Assembly: GCA_016182845.1 (NCBI GenBank)
Contig: JACPFT010000013.1
Span: 62,001-126,000, forward strand
Length of the DNA: 64,000 nucleotides
Direction of reading: 5' to 3'
Source of the DNA: Gammaproteobacteria bacterium
GTDB lineage: Bacteria; Pseudomonadota; Gammaproteobacteria; Enterobacterales; Permianibacteraceae
Shown: piece after piece, positions 39,922-49,164 of the stretch
How positions within the stretch are numbered: position 1 is the first letter of the stretch
Layout: each line of letters opens with the position of its first letter
Made by a program: the position numbers and the translations under genes
The notes under the pieces: generated by a model
What the model saw: the letters and a program-made list of their open reading frames with translations, nothing else
The model's database searches: none
Told to the model about the DNA's origin: nothing

Positions 39922-39997
39922 GGCCCGGTAGCTCAGTCGGTAGAGCAGCGGATTGAAAATCCGCGTGTCGCCAGTTCGATTCTGGCCTGGGCCACCA
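39922..39997 (+). tRNA. tRNA-Phe (anticodon GAA)
   Basis: A 76-base cloverleaf. The acceptor arms GGCCCGG and CTGGGCC pair with one G-T. The anticodon stem GCGGA/TCCGC encloses TTGAAAA, giving GAA. The T-arm has CAGTTCGATTCTG and CCA is encoded. Confidence 0.98.
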
Positions 39998-40005
39998 TAT
40001 AAAAC

Positions 40006-40033
40006 AAAGGCTTGGCAGCGATGCCAGGCCTTT
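40006..40033 (+). terminator. intrinsic terminator after tRNA-Phe
   Basis: AAAGGCTTGGC at 40006-40016 pairs with GCCAGGCCTTT at 40023-40033 (one G-T pair), followed by GTGCTTT. It lies nine bases after the tRNA, a common arrangement. Confidence 0.7.
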
Positions 40034-40040
40034 GTGCTTT

Positions 40041-40547
40041 CTGGCTCCGGTCACTACCGGGCAACACGGCGTACTGCCCGGTCCATCAGCCTGCCAGGCC
40101 GTGCAAGCTCACCTCGCTTCGACAACCAAGCACTGCTTATCGAGACCGCGCCGGGCCACGCTTAGTGAGGATCCGTCCTTCGGACAAACCCTCCCACTTT
40201 AAAGTTTAGGCAAACACCTTACACTCGGCCCCAGCTGCCACCGCGTCCGCCCCCTCACCAAAGCTCCGAAAGCGCCAGAGCCTAGATGCTGGCGCAGCCC
40301 TCGAGCTCTGCGTCACAAGGTAGCCGCCTCTCCGCCCCCTATCCTTCTCGGATGCTTGGCGTTCCGCCGCTCCATGCTAGCTCGCTCCTCGGCCACCCTG
40401 CTGATCGGAGAAGCAGGGGCACTGGAAACAAGAGGAAGCTGAACGATCGCCCCTAGGCCTAAAAACCTGCGCACCCGAACCGGCGTATGCAAAGCGACCT
40501 CCCGAACCAATGCCGACGGGCCAGAGCTTGTGAAAAAACCATATTCA
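40041..40547. other. non-coding stretch between tRNA-Phe and the toxin-antitoxin pair
   Basis: About 500 bases without a convincing gene on either strand. Only short accidental reading frames and one tiny hairpin (GTCC-TTC-GGAC) are visible. No copy of the tRNA 3' end could be found by eye. It may be debris of an integrated element; nothing proves this. Confidence 0.5.
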
Positions 40548-40561
40548 GACTAAATTTAGTC
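40548..40561. promoter_or_regulatory. palindromic operator of the toxin-antitoxin operon
   Basis: GACTAAATTTAGTC is a perfect 14-base palindrome, 26 bases upstream of the antitoxin start, in an AT-rich patch. Antitoxins of the Phd/YefM type repress their own operon by binding such sites. No other palindrome of this quality lies nearby. Confidence 0.65.
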
Positions 40562-40587
40562 CACCTCGTTCCTAGCCTGGCACAGTC

Positions 40588-40863
40588 ATGAAGTTCTCCA
40601 GCCAAGTCAAACCCATCAGCTACCTCAAGGCCCATGCCGCCGAGATCGCCCGCCGGCTCGCCGAGGACCGGGAGCCCATGGTCATCACCCAAAACGGCGA
40701 GGCGAAGCTGGTGGTGCAGGACGTGGCCAGTTACGAGGAGACGCAGGAGACCCTGGCCCTGCTCAAGATCCTGGCCTTAGGGAACCGCGAGATCGAGGAA
40801 GGCCGGGTCACCCCCGCCGCCGAGGTCTTCGCCCGCCTGCGTCAGCGCCGGGCCGAATCTTGA
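40588..40863 (+). CDS. Phd/YefM-family antitoxin
   Basis: A 91-residue protein. The N-terminal Phd/YefM DNA-binding fold is visible: K-P-I-S-Y-L-K near 8-14, R-E-P-M-V-I-T-Q-N-G-E-A-K-L-V-V near 28-44, then Y-E-E-T. The C-terminal half is charged and helical and should wrap the toxin. A TTG start of the toxin overlaps its stop. The palindrome at 40548-40561 is its probable binding site. Confidence 0.88.
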   Translation: MKFSSQVKPISYLKAHAAEIARRLAEDREPMVITQNGEAKLVVQDVASYEETQETLALLKILALGNREIEEGRVTPAAEVFARLRQRRAES

Positions 40864-41189
40864 TTGCCTATGAGGTTCTGCTGACCGACGCGGCGGCGCG
40901 CGATCTGGACGAGCTGTACGACTACATCGCCCGCCACGATTCTCAGGAACGGGCCGGCTATGTCCTGGAGCAAATAGAAACGGCGGTCATGGCCCTGGCC
41001 GAACTGCCGGAACGGGGAACGCACCCCAAGGAGCTGCAGTCTCTGGGCTCCCGCGAGTACAGAGAGGTCTTCTTCAAGCCCTACCGCATCCTGTACCGAA
41101 TCGCCGGCACCAAGGTCTTTGTCTACCTGGTGGCCGATGGCCGCCGCGACATGCAGGCCCTGCTCAGCCGCCGCCTCCTCAACGGCTGA
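40860..41189 (+). CDS. RelE/ParE-superfamily toxin
   Basis: A 109-residue basic protein: Y-E-V-L-L-T-D-A-A-A-R-D-L at the start, D-Y-I-A-R-H-D, and the late Y-R-I-L-Y-R-I-A segment with V-F-V-Y-L-V-A-D-G-R-R-D and multiple arginines, a RelE/ParE fold pattern. Start is TTG, overlapping the antitoxin by four bases. Mode of action (ribosome-dependent mRNA cleavage or gyrase inhibition) cannot be told from sequence. Confidence 0.87.
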   Translation: MIAYEVLLTDAAARDLDELYDYIARHDSQERAGYVLEQIETAVMALAELPERGTHPKELQSLGSREYREVFFKPYRILYRIAGTKVFVYLVADGRRDMQALLSRRLLNG

Positions 41190-41215
41190 GCGTCGGCCCA
41201 CCGTCCTGAATTTCC

Positions 41216-41647
41216 TCAGCCGCTCCCCTCATCAAACTCTACTTGGCCTATCCAATTCCGCACGCGCCGTGCCAGCCGAGCCTCTTCGCTTTCCCCCTCG
41301 AAGTCCGCCGCCGCCCGGCGCAGCAGGGCGGGATCCAGGTCTTCCAGGGTGTTGACGTTGACCACGGCATAGAGCCGGCCTTCGATGTCGCTGGTGGCGG
41401 CCGGGACGACGCCGCAACGGGCGCAGACGTGAAACTCGGCGGTCCGGGTCCCGAAGCTGTATCGGGAAACTTGGCCGGGATCCTTGATGCTCAGCCGGAG
41501 TCTGCCTTCGGGGCAGGCGGTCCAGACGCCGCCGTGCTTGGTGCAAAACGAACAGGAACAGGCACGGGCGGGGATCTCGCTGGGCGAGGGCTCCCAGTTC
41601 AGCGTGTAGGCGATGTTGCCGCAATGGCAGCGTCCATGGAGCAGCAT
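41216..41647 (-). CDS. GFA-family zinc-binding protein
   Basis: A 143-residue protein with the cysteine set of the glutathione-dependent formaldehyde-activating (GFA) fold: G-R-C-H-C-G, C-S-C-S-F-C-T-K, and C-A-R-C-G-V. The ATG at 41647 is chosen because the fold begins there. Members bind zinc and some act on thiol adducts; the substrate is unknown. It runs downstream of the LysR gene and may be co-transcribed (3-base gap). Confidence 0.85.
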   Translation of the reverse strand: MLLHGRCHCGNIAYTLNWEPSPSEIPARACSCSFCTKHGGVWTACPEGRLRLSIKDPGQVSRYSFGTRTAEFHVCARCGVVPAATSDIEGRLYAVVNVNTLEDLDPALLRRAAADFEGESEEARLARRVRNWIGQVEFDEGSG

Positions 41648-41649
41648 GT

Positions 41650-42585
41650 TTACCTCGGCTTGCCGGGATTGTCGGTGTTCGAGGCCTCCGCCTCGCGCTG
41701 TGCACACACCTCGCGCAAACAGCCGCGCAGCCAGCGATGGACCGGATCGGCATGCGAACGCGGGTGCCAGAGCATGGACACGGTGAGGCCGGGAACGGCG
41801 AAGGGCAGGGGGAAACTGTGCAGGCCGGCGCGCAGGACCGCCGTGTGGCGCTCGGGGACGGTGGCGACGAGGTCCGAGGCGCGAGCCAGGGCCAGGGCGG
41901 TAGCGAAGCCGCCGACGACGGTGGCGATGCTGCGTTCCAGGTCCAGCACGTTCAGTGCGTCATCGATCCCGCCCCGAGCCCGGCCGCGCCGCGAAACGGC
42001 GATGTGCCGGCCGGCGGCGTAGCGGACCGGAGTGAGCTCGCCGAGGCGGAGCGGGTGGCCTTCGCGCACGACGCCGATGAAGCGATCCTGGAACAGGGCC
42101 TGGGCATGCAGCTCGGGGCTCGTGTCTTCGCCCACGACACCGGTCTCCAGATCGACGCGGCCGTCGCGCAGGAGCGTGCTGTCCTTGTCCAGCTTCGGCA
42201 GGAAGCGCAGCCTCAGGCCGGGCGCCTCCCGCTCCAGCCTGGCGATGAGCGCGGGCCCGAAGTTTTCCGCGAAGCCCTCGCTGCTGCGCAGCGTGAAGCT
42301 GCGCGTCAGGCGCTTGAGGTCCGGCGCCTCCGCCGGACGCAGCACGGCTTCGGCCTCCTGGACCAGCTGGGCGACCCGCTCGCGCAGTTCCAATGCCCGG
42401 GGCGTGGGCACCAGGCCGCGGCCGGCACGGACCAGGAGCGGATCGCCCGTGGTCTCGCGCAGCCGCGCCAAGGCCCGGCTCATGGCCGAAGGACTGAGGC
42501 GCAGGCGCTCGGCGGCACGGGCAACGCTGGCTTCCGCGAGCAACACATCTAGGGTCAGCAGCAGGTTGAGATCGGGCTTGGTCAT
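41650..42585 (-). CDS. LysR-family transcriptional regulator
   Basis: A 311-residue regulator. The N-terminal winged helix (residues 3-65) has L-N-L-L-L-T-L-D-V-L-L, A-A-E-R-L-R-L-S-P-S-A-M-S-R-A-L and L-V-R-A-G-R-G-L. A LysR co-inducer domain follows (about 90-300). It is divergent from an MFS efflux gene, with a palindrome between them, so it probably controls that transporter. Confidence 0.92.
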   Translation of the reverse strand: MTKPDLNLLLTLDVLLAEASVARAAERLRLSPSAMSRALARLRETTGDPLLVRAGRGLVPTPRALELRERVAQLVQEAEAVLRPAEAPDLKRLTRSFTLRSSEGFAENFGPALIARLEREAPGLRLRFLPKLDKDSTLLRDGRVDLETGVVGEDTSPELHAQALFQDRFIGVVREGHPLRLGELTPVRYAAGRHIAVSRRGRARGGIDDALNVLDLERSIATVVGGFATALALARASDLVATVPERHTAVLRAGLHSFPLPFAVPGLTVSMLWHPRSHADPVHRWLRGCLREVCAQREAEASNTDNPGKPR

Positions 42586-42621
42586 GGCCTGCACGATGGC
42601 ACGGGGTCATCATGGCGTCAA

Positions 42622-42640
42622 ATGCATGAATATCATGCAT
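42622..42640. promoter_or_regulatory. LysR operator between regulator and MFS gene
   Basis: ATGCATGA (42622-42629) and TCATGCAT (42633-42640) are perfect inverted arms around a three-base centre, in the 126-base space between the divergent genes. T27/A39 within it obey the T-N11-A LysR box rule. Binding is inferred. Confidence 0.6.
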
Positions 42641-42711
42641 CTCATGCGTCTTCCGCCATGTCATCCACGAGTCTAGGCTGCTCGGCAGTCATAGCCTGGA
42701 AGCGGAACATC

Positions 42712-44154
42712 ATGGAACACCCCACCCCATTGAGCGTACAGGACGCGGCGACCACGGACAGGGGCAGGGTCCGGGGCGCCCTGGCCAGCCTGGCCCTGTC
42801 CATGCTGCTGTCCTCCCTGGGCACCAGCATCGCGCCAGTCGCCCTACCCAGCCTGGCGCAGGCCTTCGGGGCCTCCTTCGCCGCCGTGCAATGGGTGATC
42901 CTGGCCTATCTCCTCGCCATCACCAGCCTCATCGTCAGCGTCGGGCGCTTGGGCGATCTCCTGGGCCGGCGTCGATTGCTGCTGGCCGGGCTCATCTTGT
43001 TCACCCTGGCCTCGCTGCTCTGCGCGCTCGCACCCAGCCTGGGGCTGCTGATCGCCGCCCGGGCGGTTCAGGGCCTGGGCGCCGCCATCCTGATGGCCCT
43101 GAGCCTGGCCCTGGTGGGCGAGGCGGTGCCCAAGGAGCGGGCCGGCCGCGCCATGGGGCTCTTGGGCACTCTCTCCGCCGTGGGTACGGCGCTGGGACCC
43201 TCGCTGGGCGGCATGCTCCTGGCCGGACTCGGCTGGCAGGCCGTCTTCCTCGTCAACCTGCCCCTGGGGATCCTGGCCTTAGGCCTGGCCCGTCACTACC
43301 TGCCCGCCGATGCCCCCAATGCCGGGCGGCCGGGCTTCGATGCGCTGGGCACACTGCTGTTGATCCTGACCCTGCTGGCCTATGCCCTGGCCATGAGCAC
43401 GGGGTCGGGCGCGGCCGGACCGGTCAAGCCGGGCCTGATCCTGGCGGCGCTCCTGGGCTTGGGGCTCTTCCTGTTCGTCGAGGCCAGGGCCGCCACGCCC
43501 CTGTTGCACCTGGCCATGTTCCGGGAGCCGGCGCTACGCGGGGGCCTGGCCATGAACCTGCTGGTCTCGGCGGTGATGATGGCGACCCTGGTGGTGGGGC
43601 CTTTCTACCTGTCCCGCACCTTGGGCCTGGATGCCGTGCAACTGGGTTTCGCGGTATCGGTGGGCCCCCTGGTGGCGGCCCTCTGCGGCCTGCCCGCCGG
43701 TCGGCTGGTGGATCATTTCGGCACTACGCGGCCCAGCCTCGTCGGCCTGGCCGGCATCACGGCGGGCTGCGCCCTGCTGTCTCTCTTGCCGGAGACCCTG
43801 GGGCTGGCCGGCTATCTCGCCCCCCTCGCCCTCGTCACCGCCGGTTATGCCCTCTTCCAGACGGCCAACAACACCGCTGTCATGAGCAAGATCCGCCAGG
43901 AGCAGCGGGGTCTGGTCTCCGGCATGCTCAACCTCGCTCGCAACCTCGGCTTCATCACCGGCGCGTCGGCCCTGGGGGCCATCTTCGCCCTGCCCTCGGC
44001 GACCAGCCCCATGGCCACGGCGCCCGCCGAGGCCGTGGCCTCGGGCATGCGCCTGAGCTTCGCCGCCGCGGCGCTGTTAGGCCTCGCCGCCCTCGCCATC
44101 GCCCTGGCGGGCGGCGCCCGCCCCGTTCGCGCGGCGCTGCCCGGCGACGCGTGA
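42712..44154 (+). CDS. MFS efflux transporter (DHA2, 14-helix type)
   Basis: A 480-residue multi-helix membrane protein. The antiporter motif A region L-G-D-L-L-G-R-R-R and the motif C-like A-L-G-P-S-L-G-G are visible. It has about 14 hydrophobic segments, as in EmrB/QacA-type drug exporters. The ATG at 42712 is chosen because the first helix starts near residue 25. Drug or metabolite export is likely; the substrate is not indicated. Confidence 0.92.
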   Translation: MEHPTPLSVQDAATTDRGRVRGALASLALSMLLSSLGTSIAPVALPSLAQAFGASFAAVQWVILAYLLAITSLIVSVGRLGDLLGRRRLLLAGLILFTLASLLCALAPSLGLLIAARAVQGLGAAILMALSLALVGEAVPKERAGRAMGLLGTLSAVGTALGPSLGGMLLAGLGWQAVFLVNLPLGILALGLARHYLPADAPNAGRPGFDALGTLLLILTLLAYALAMSTGSGAAGPVKPGLILAALLGLGLFLFVEARAATPLLHLAMFREPALRGGLAMNLLVSAVMMATLVVGPFYLSRTLGLDAVQLGFAVSVGPLVAALCGLPAGRLVDHFGTTRPSLVGLAGITAGCALLSLLPETLGLAGYLAPLALVTAGYALFQTANNTAVMSKIRQEQRGLVSGMLNLARNLGFITGASALGAIFALPSATSPMATAPAEAVASGMRLSFAAAALLGLAALAIALAGGARPVRAALPGDA

Positions 44155-44259
44155 CCGCGCGCCCAGGCCCGGACTTTCCCGATCCGTAGCATCTACTTAC
44201 AACTCGTCCCTAGAAATTGCTTTACCGCTTATGCATTCGCATCTAGCCTGGCAGATATA

Positions 44260-44273
44260 CATAAGCGCTTATG
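44260..44273. promoter_or_regulatory. MarR operator
   Basis: CATAAGCGCTTATG is a perfect 14-base palindrome ending 10 bases before the MarR ATG, touching a TATACA -10-like word. A second half-site GCTTATG lies at 44227-44233. Such sites are typical for autorepressing MarR proteins. Confidence 0.65.
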
Positions 44274-44283
44274 AGAACTCGCC

Positions 44284-44772
44284 ATGAAACCCGGCCTAGG
44301 CACTCAGCTGCGTCATCTCATCGAACTCCTGGACGGCGCGGTCGGCGCCGCCTACGACGAGCTAGGGCTCGACTACCGGCCGCGTTACACGCCGGTGATG
44401 CGTGCCCTGCTGGAGCAGGAGCCCTGCACCATCGGCCAGATCGCCGAGCTCGCCGGCATCACCCAGCCGGCCGCCACCCAGACCATCGCCCTGATGCTCA
44501 AGGCCGGGCTTATCACCGCCGAGACCGGAGCCCTGGACGGTCGGCAGAAGCTGATCCGGCTGAGTGCGGGAAGCCGCGAGCTGCTGCCCCAGTTGCAGCT
44601 TTGCTGGCAGGCTACAGCGGCGGCGGCGGCCAGCCTGGAGGCGGATATGCCGAACTCCCTGTCGGAAACCCTGGCCGCCGCCATCGCTGCGCTGAAAACG
44701 AAGTCCTATGGCACGCGCATCGCGGAGGCGCGTGCCCGCTTGTCGAAGCACGCGCCGATACCGGCCGAATAA
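44284..44772 (+). CDS. MarR-family transcriptional regulator
   Basis: A 162-residue protein. The winged helix covers about 35-105: C-T-I-G-Q-I-A-E-L-A-G-I-T-Q-P-A-A-T-Q with wing D-G-R-Q-K-L-I-R-L. Flanking helices form the dimer. It begins 10 bases after a perfect palindrome and is followed after 33 bases by an S41 protease, so it likely regulates itself and that gene. Confidence 0.9.
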   Translation: MKPGLGTQLRHLIELLDGAVGAAYDELGLDYRPRYTPVMRALLEQEPCTIGQIAELAGITQPAATQTIALMLKAGLITAETGALDGRQKLIRLSAGSRELLPQLQLCWQATAAAAASLEADMPNSLSETLAAAIAALKTKSYGTRIAEARARLSKHAPIPAE

Positions 44773-44805
44773 CCACACCCCACCCAAGCCCACAAGGAAA
44801 ACACC

Positions 44806-45855
44806 ATGGAATCCCCAGGCATGAAAGCACTGAGCCTCACCGCCCTCATCTGCGCCCTCTGGCTGGCCGCGCCCGTCTCCGCCGAGACCACCACGCCCGC
44901 CCAGTTGATCGATGCGCTGACCCAGAAATTGCACCAGGGCTATGTCTATCCCGACAAGGTGGCGAACATCGAAAAGGCCCTGCGCCAGCACGGCAAGACC
45001 TACGCCGGCATCAACGATCCGGAAAAACTCGCGGAAGCCCTGACGGCGGAGCTGCAGCAGGCCAGCGGCGACATGCATCTGCGCGTCAGCTACAGCCCGG
45101 ACCCCATCCCCGAGACGACCGGCGCCCAGGCCGGCGAGATCCAGGCCATGGAGCGGGAGATGTGGCGCGCGCATAATTTCGGCGTCAGCAAGCTGGAGCG
45201 CATGTCCTTCAATATCGGCTATTTCAAGCTGGACGCCTTCCCGCCGGTGGCGGACGCGGGCGGCATGTTCGCGGCCAGCATGACCGTGCTCGCCAATACC
45301 GACAGCCTGATCATCGATCTGCGCGAGAATTTCGGCGGCGATCATTCCGTGTCGCTGCTCTCCAGCTATTTCCTGGACCAGCGCACCCATCTGTTGGACA
45401 TGCACTGGCGCGAGGCCAAGGGTCCGCGCGTCGAGCCGGATTGGACGACCGACACGGTCGCCGGCGTGAAATACGGCGAGGCCAAGGACGTGTATATCCT
45501 GACCAGCAAGGAGACGTTCTCGGCGGCGGAAGCCTTCAGCTACGGCCTGAAAAACCTCAAGCGCGCGACGGTCGTGGGCGAGACCACGGGCGGCGCCGCC
45601 CACGCCGGAGACGATGTGCGCATCGCCGAGCATTTCGCCCTGTTCCTGCCCAATGGCCGGCCGGTCAGCCCGGTGACGAAGGGCAATTGGGAAGGCGTGG
45701 GCGTGATGCCGGATATCCGCGTGCCGGCGGAACACGCCCTGGCGGCCGCCCAGAAGGCCATCTTGGAAAAGCTGCTGAAAGCCGAGAAAAACCCGGAGCG
45801 AGTGACCCGGATCAAGGCCAGGCTCGCCGAACTGGACAGCGGCAAGGCCGGTTGA
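44806..45855 (+). CDS. S41-family peptidase-like secreted protein
   Basis: A 349-residue exported protein (signal peptide to about residue 26, V-S-A-E). The tail-specific protease fold is seen: L-I-I-D-L-R-E-N-F-G-G and the active-site segment T-S-K-E-T-F-S-A-A-E-A-F with the nucleophilic Ser, followed by G-E-T-T-G-G-A. No PDZ domain is evident, as in the interphotoreceptor-retinoid-binding-like subgroup. An AGGAAA site precedes the chosen ATG. Its target is unknown. Confidence 0.85.
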   Translation: MESPGMKALSLTALICALWLAAPVSAETTTPAQLIDALTQKLHQGYVYPDKVANIEKALRQHGKTYAGINDPEKLAEALTAELQQASGDMHLRVSYSPDPIPETTGAQAGEIQAMEREMWRAHNFGVSKLERMSFNIGYFKLDAFPPVADAGGMFAASMTVLANTDSLIIDLRENFGGDHSVSLLSSYFLDQRTHLLDMHWREAKGPRVEPDWTTDTVAGVKYGEAKDVYILTSKETFSAAEAFSYGLKNLKRATVVGETTGGAAHAGDDVRIAEHFALFLPNGRPVSPVTKGNWEGVGVMPDIRVPAEHALAAAQKAILEKLLKAEKNPERVTRIKARLAELDSGKAG

Positions 45856-45868
45856 CGGGTATTCTTTC

Positions 45869-45893
45869 CCCCTCTCCCGCAAGGGGAGAGGGG
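45869..45893. repeat. CCCCTCTCCC hairpin repeat
   Basis: CCCCTCTCCC at 45869-45878 pairs with GGGAGAGGGG at 45884-45893, matching the hairpin after proC. It lies between convergent genes and could act as a transcription barrier. Confidence 0.7.
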
Positions 45894-45921
45894 CTTGGAG
45901 CGGCGCGACCCTGTCAGCCAC

Positions 45922-46680
45922 TCAATGCAGATAAATCGCCTTGAGCCGGTCCATGCGCCCGGAAGCCTTCAGGCGCTCGAAGGCGGCGCTCAGCTTCCGA
46001 ACCACGGCGGGGTCCGTGTCCCGACTCAGGGCGAAATACAGCGGGTGCAGCTGGTCCAGCAGCAGTACCGGTTCGATGGCCGCCGGGTCGATACGCTGCG
46101 CCTTGGCCATGGAGCTCATGCCGTAGTCCATGGCCACGACGAGGTCGAGGCGGCCGGCGATGAGCTTACGGAAATTCAGCTCCTGCAGATGGGTGAAATC
46201 GGCCCGGAGCTTCTGATTCTCCATGGCATTGAGCAATAGCTGGGACGAGGCCATGCCGCGCACCAGGCCGATGCGGTAGGGAACGATGTCGGCCAGCGTC
46301 TTCACCTGGATGTCCTGGCGTTCGCGCAGCTTGTAGACGTACATGCGCCGTTCGGCGATGGGGCCTATCCACTGGAACAGCTTCTCCCGCTCGGCATTGC
46401 GCACCGTCGAATAGAGCACCACGTCGGGCAGGCTCAGGGCCTGTTGGTAGGCGCGCGGCCAGGGCATGAGTTCGAAGCGGGCGGAATGCCCGGCCTCGGC
46501 GAGCATCTCGCGCAGGAGCTCGGTGGCATAGCCGGTAATGCGACCCTCCTCCTGGTAGTTGAAGGGCGGCAGGGACTCGGTGAGGGCGCGCAGCTCGACC
46601 GCCGGCGCGAGACTGGTTAGCCCGGCCCAGAGGCCCAACAGGCCGGCCGCGAGCATGCGCATCAAGACTTTCATAGGCAT
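45922..46680 (-). CDS. periplasmic solute-binding protein (SBP family 3)
   Basis: A 252-residue exported protein: hydrophobic leader of about 28 residues, then a two-lobed binding fold with L-P-P-F-N-Y, G-Y-A-T-E-L-L-R-E-M and the late S-R-D-T-D-P-A-V-V segment. No ABC permease or ATPase genes lie nearby, so it may be an orphan receptor-like protein. The start could instead be the ATG two codons later. An inverted repeat overlaps the start codons. Confidence 0.83.
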   Translation of the reverse strand: MPMKVLMRMLAAGLLGLWAGLTSLAPAVELRALTESLPPFNYQEEGRITGYATELLREMLAEAGHSARFELMPWPRAYQQALSLPDVVLYSTVRNAEREKLFQWIGPIAERRMYVYKLRERQDIQVKTLADIVPYRIGLVRGMASSQLLLNAMENQKLRADFTHLQELNFRKLIAGRLDLVVAMDYGMSSMAKAQRIDPAAIEPVLLLDQLHPLYFALSRDTDPAVVRKLSAAFERLKASGRMDRLKAIYLH

Positions 46681-46806
46681 GAGCCTATGCCTACCCCGAG
46701 CAAAGTCAAACCGGGCCCGCGCCAGGCCCGGCCCATGCCCGGCCGCGCCAGGGCCGGTCTAAACTGCTACACTATGCGCGGCTTTTCAGCCCCGTCTTCA
46801 CCGTAA

Positions 46807-49095
<2,289 letters not shown>

Positions 49096-49116
49096 TAGCT
49101 CTCCACGCACAAACAC

Positions 49117-49153
49117 AACACCCCCGCCGGGAAACCGGTGGGGGTGTTCTTCC
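49117..49153 (+). terminator. strong terminator between IDH and the defence operon
   Basis: AACACCCCCGCC (49117-49128) pairs with GGTGGGGGTGTT (49137-49148) with one G-T pair, followed by CTTCCTT. It lies between the convergent IDH and Res genes and may serve both. Confidence 0.88.
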
Positions 49154-49164
49154 TTAGTCGAAAG

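Noticed and set aside
40313-40692. Short minus-strand frames in the gap before the toxin-antitoxin genes
   Set aside because: No ribosome sites or motifs; one runs antisense into the antitoxin.
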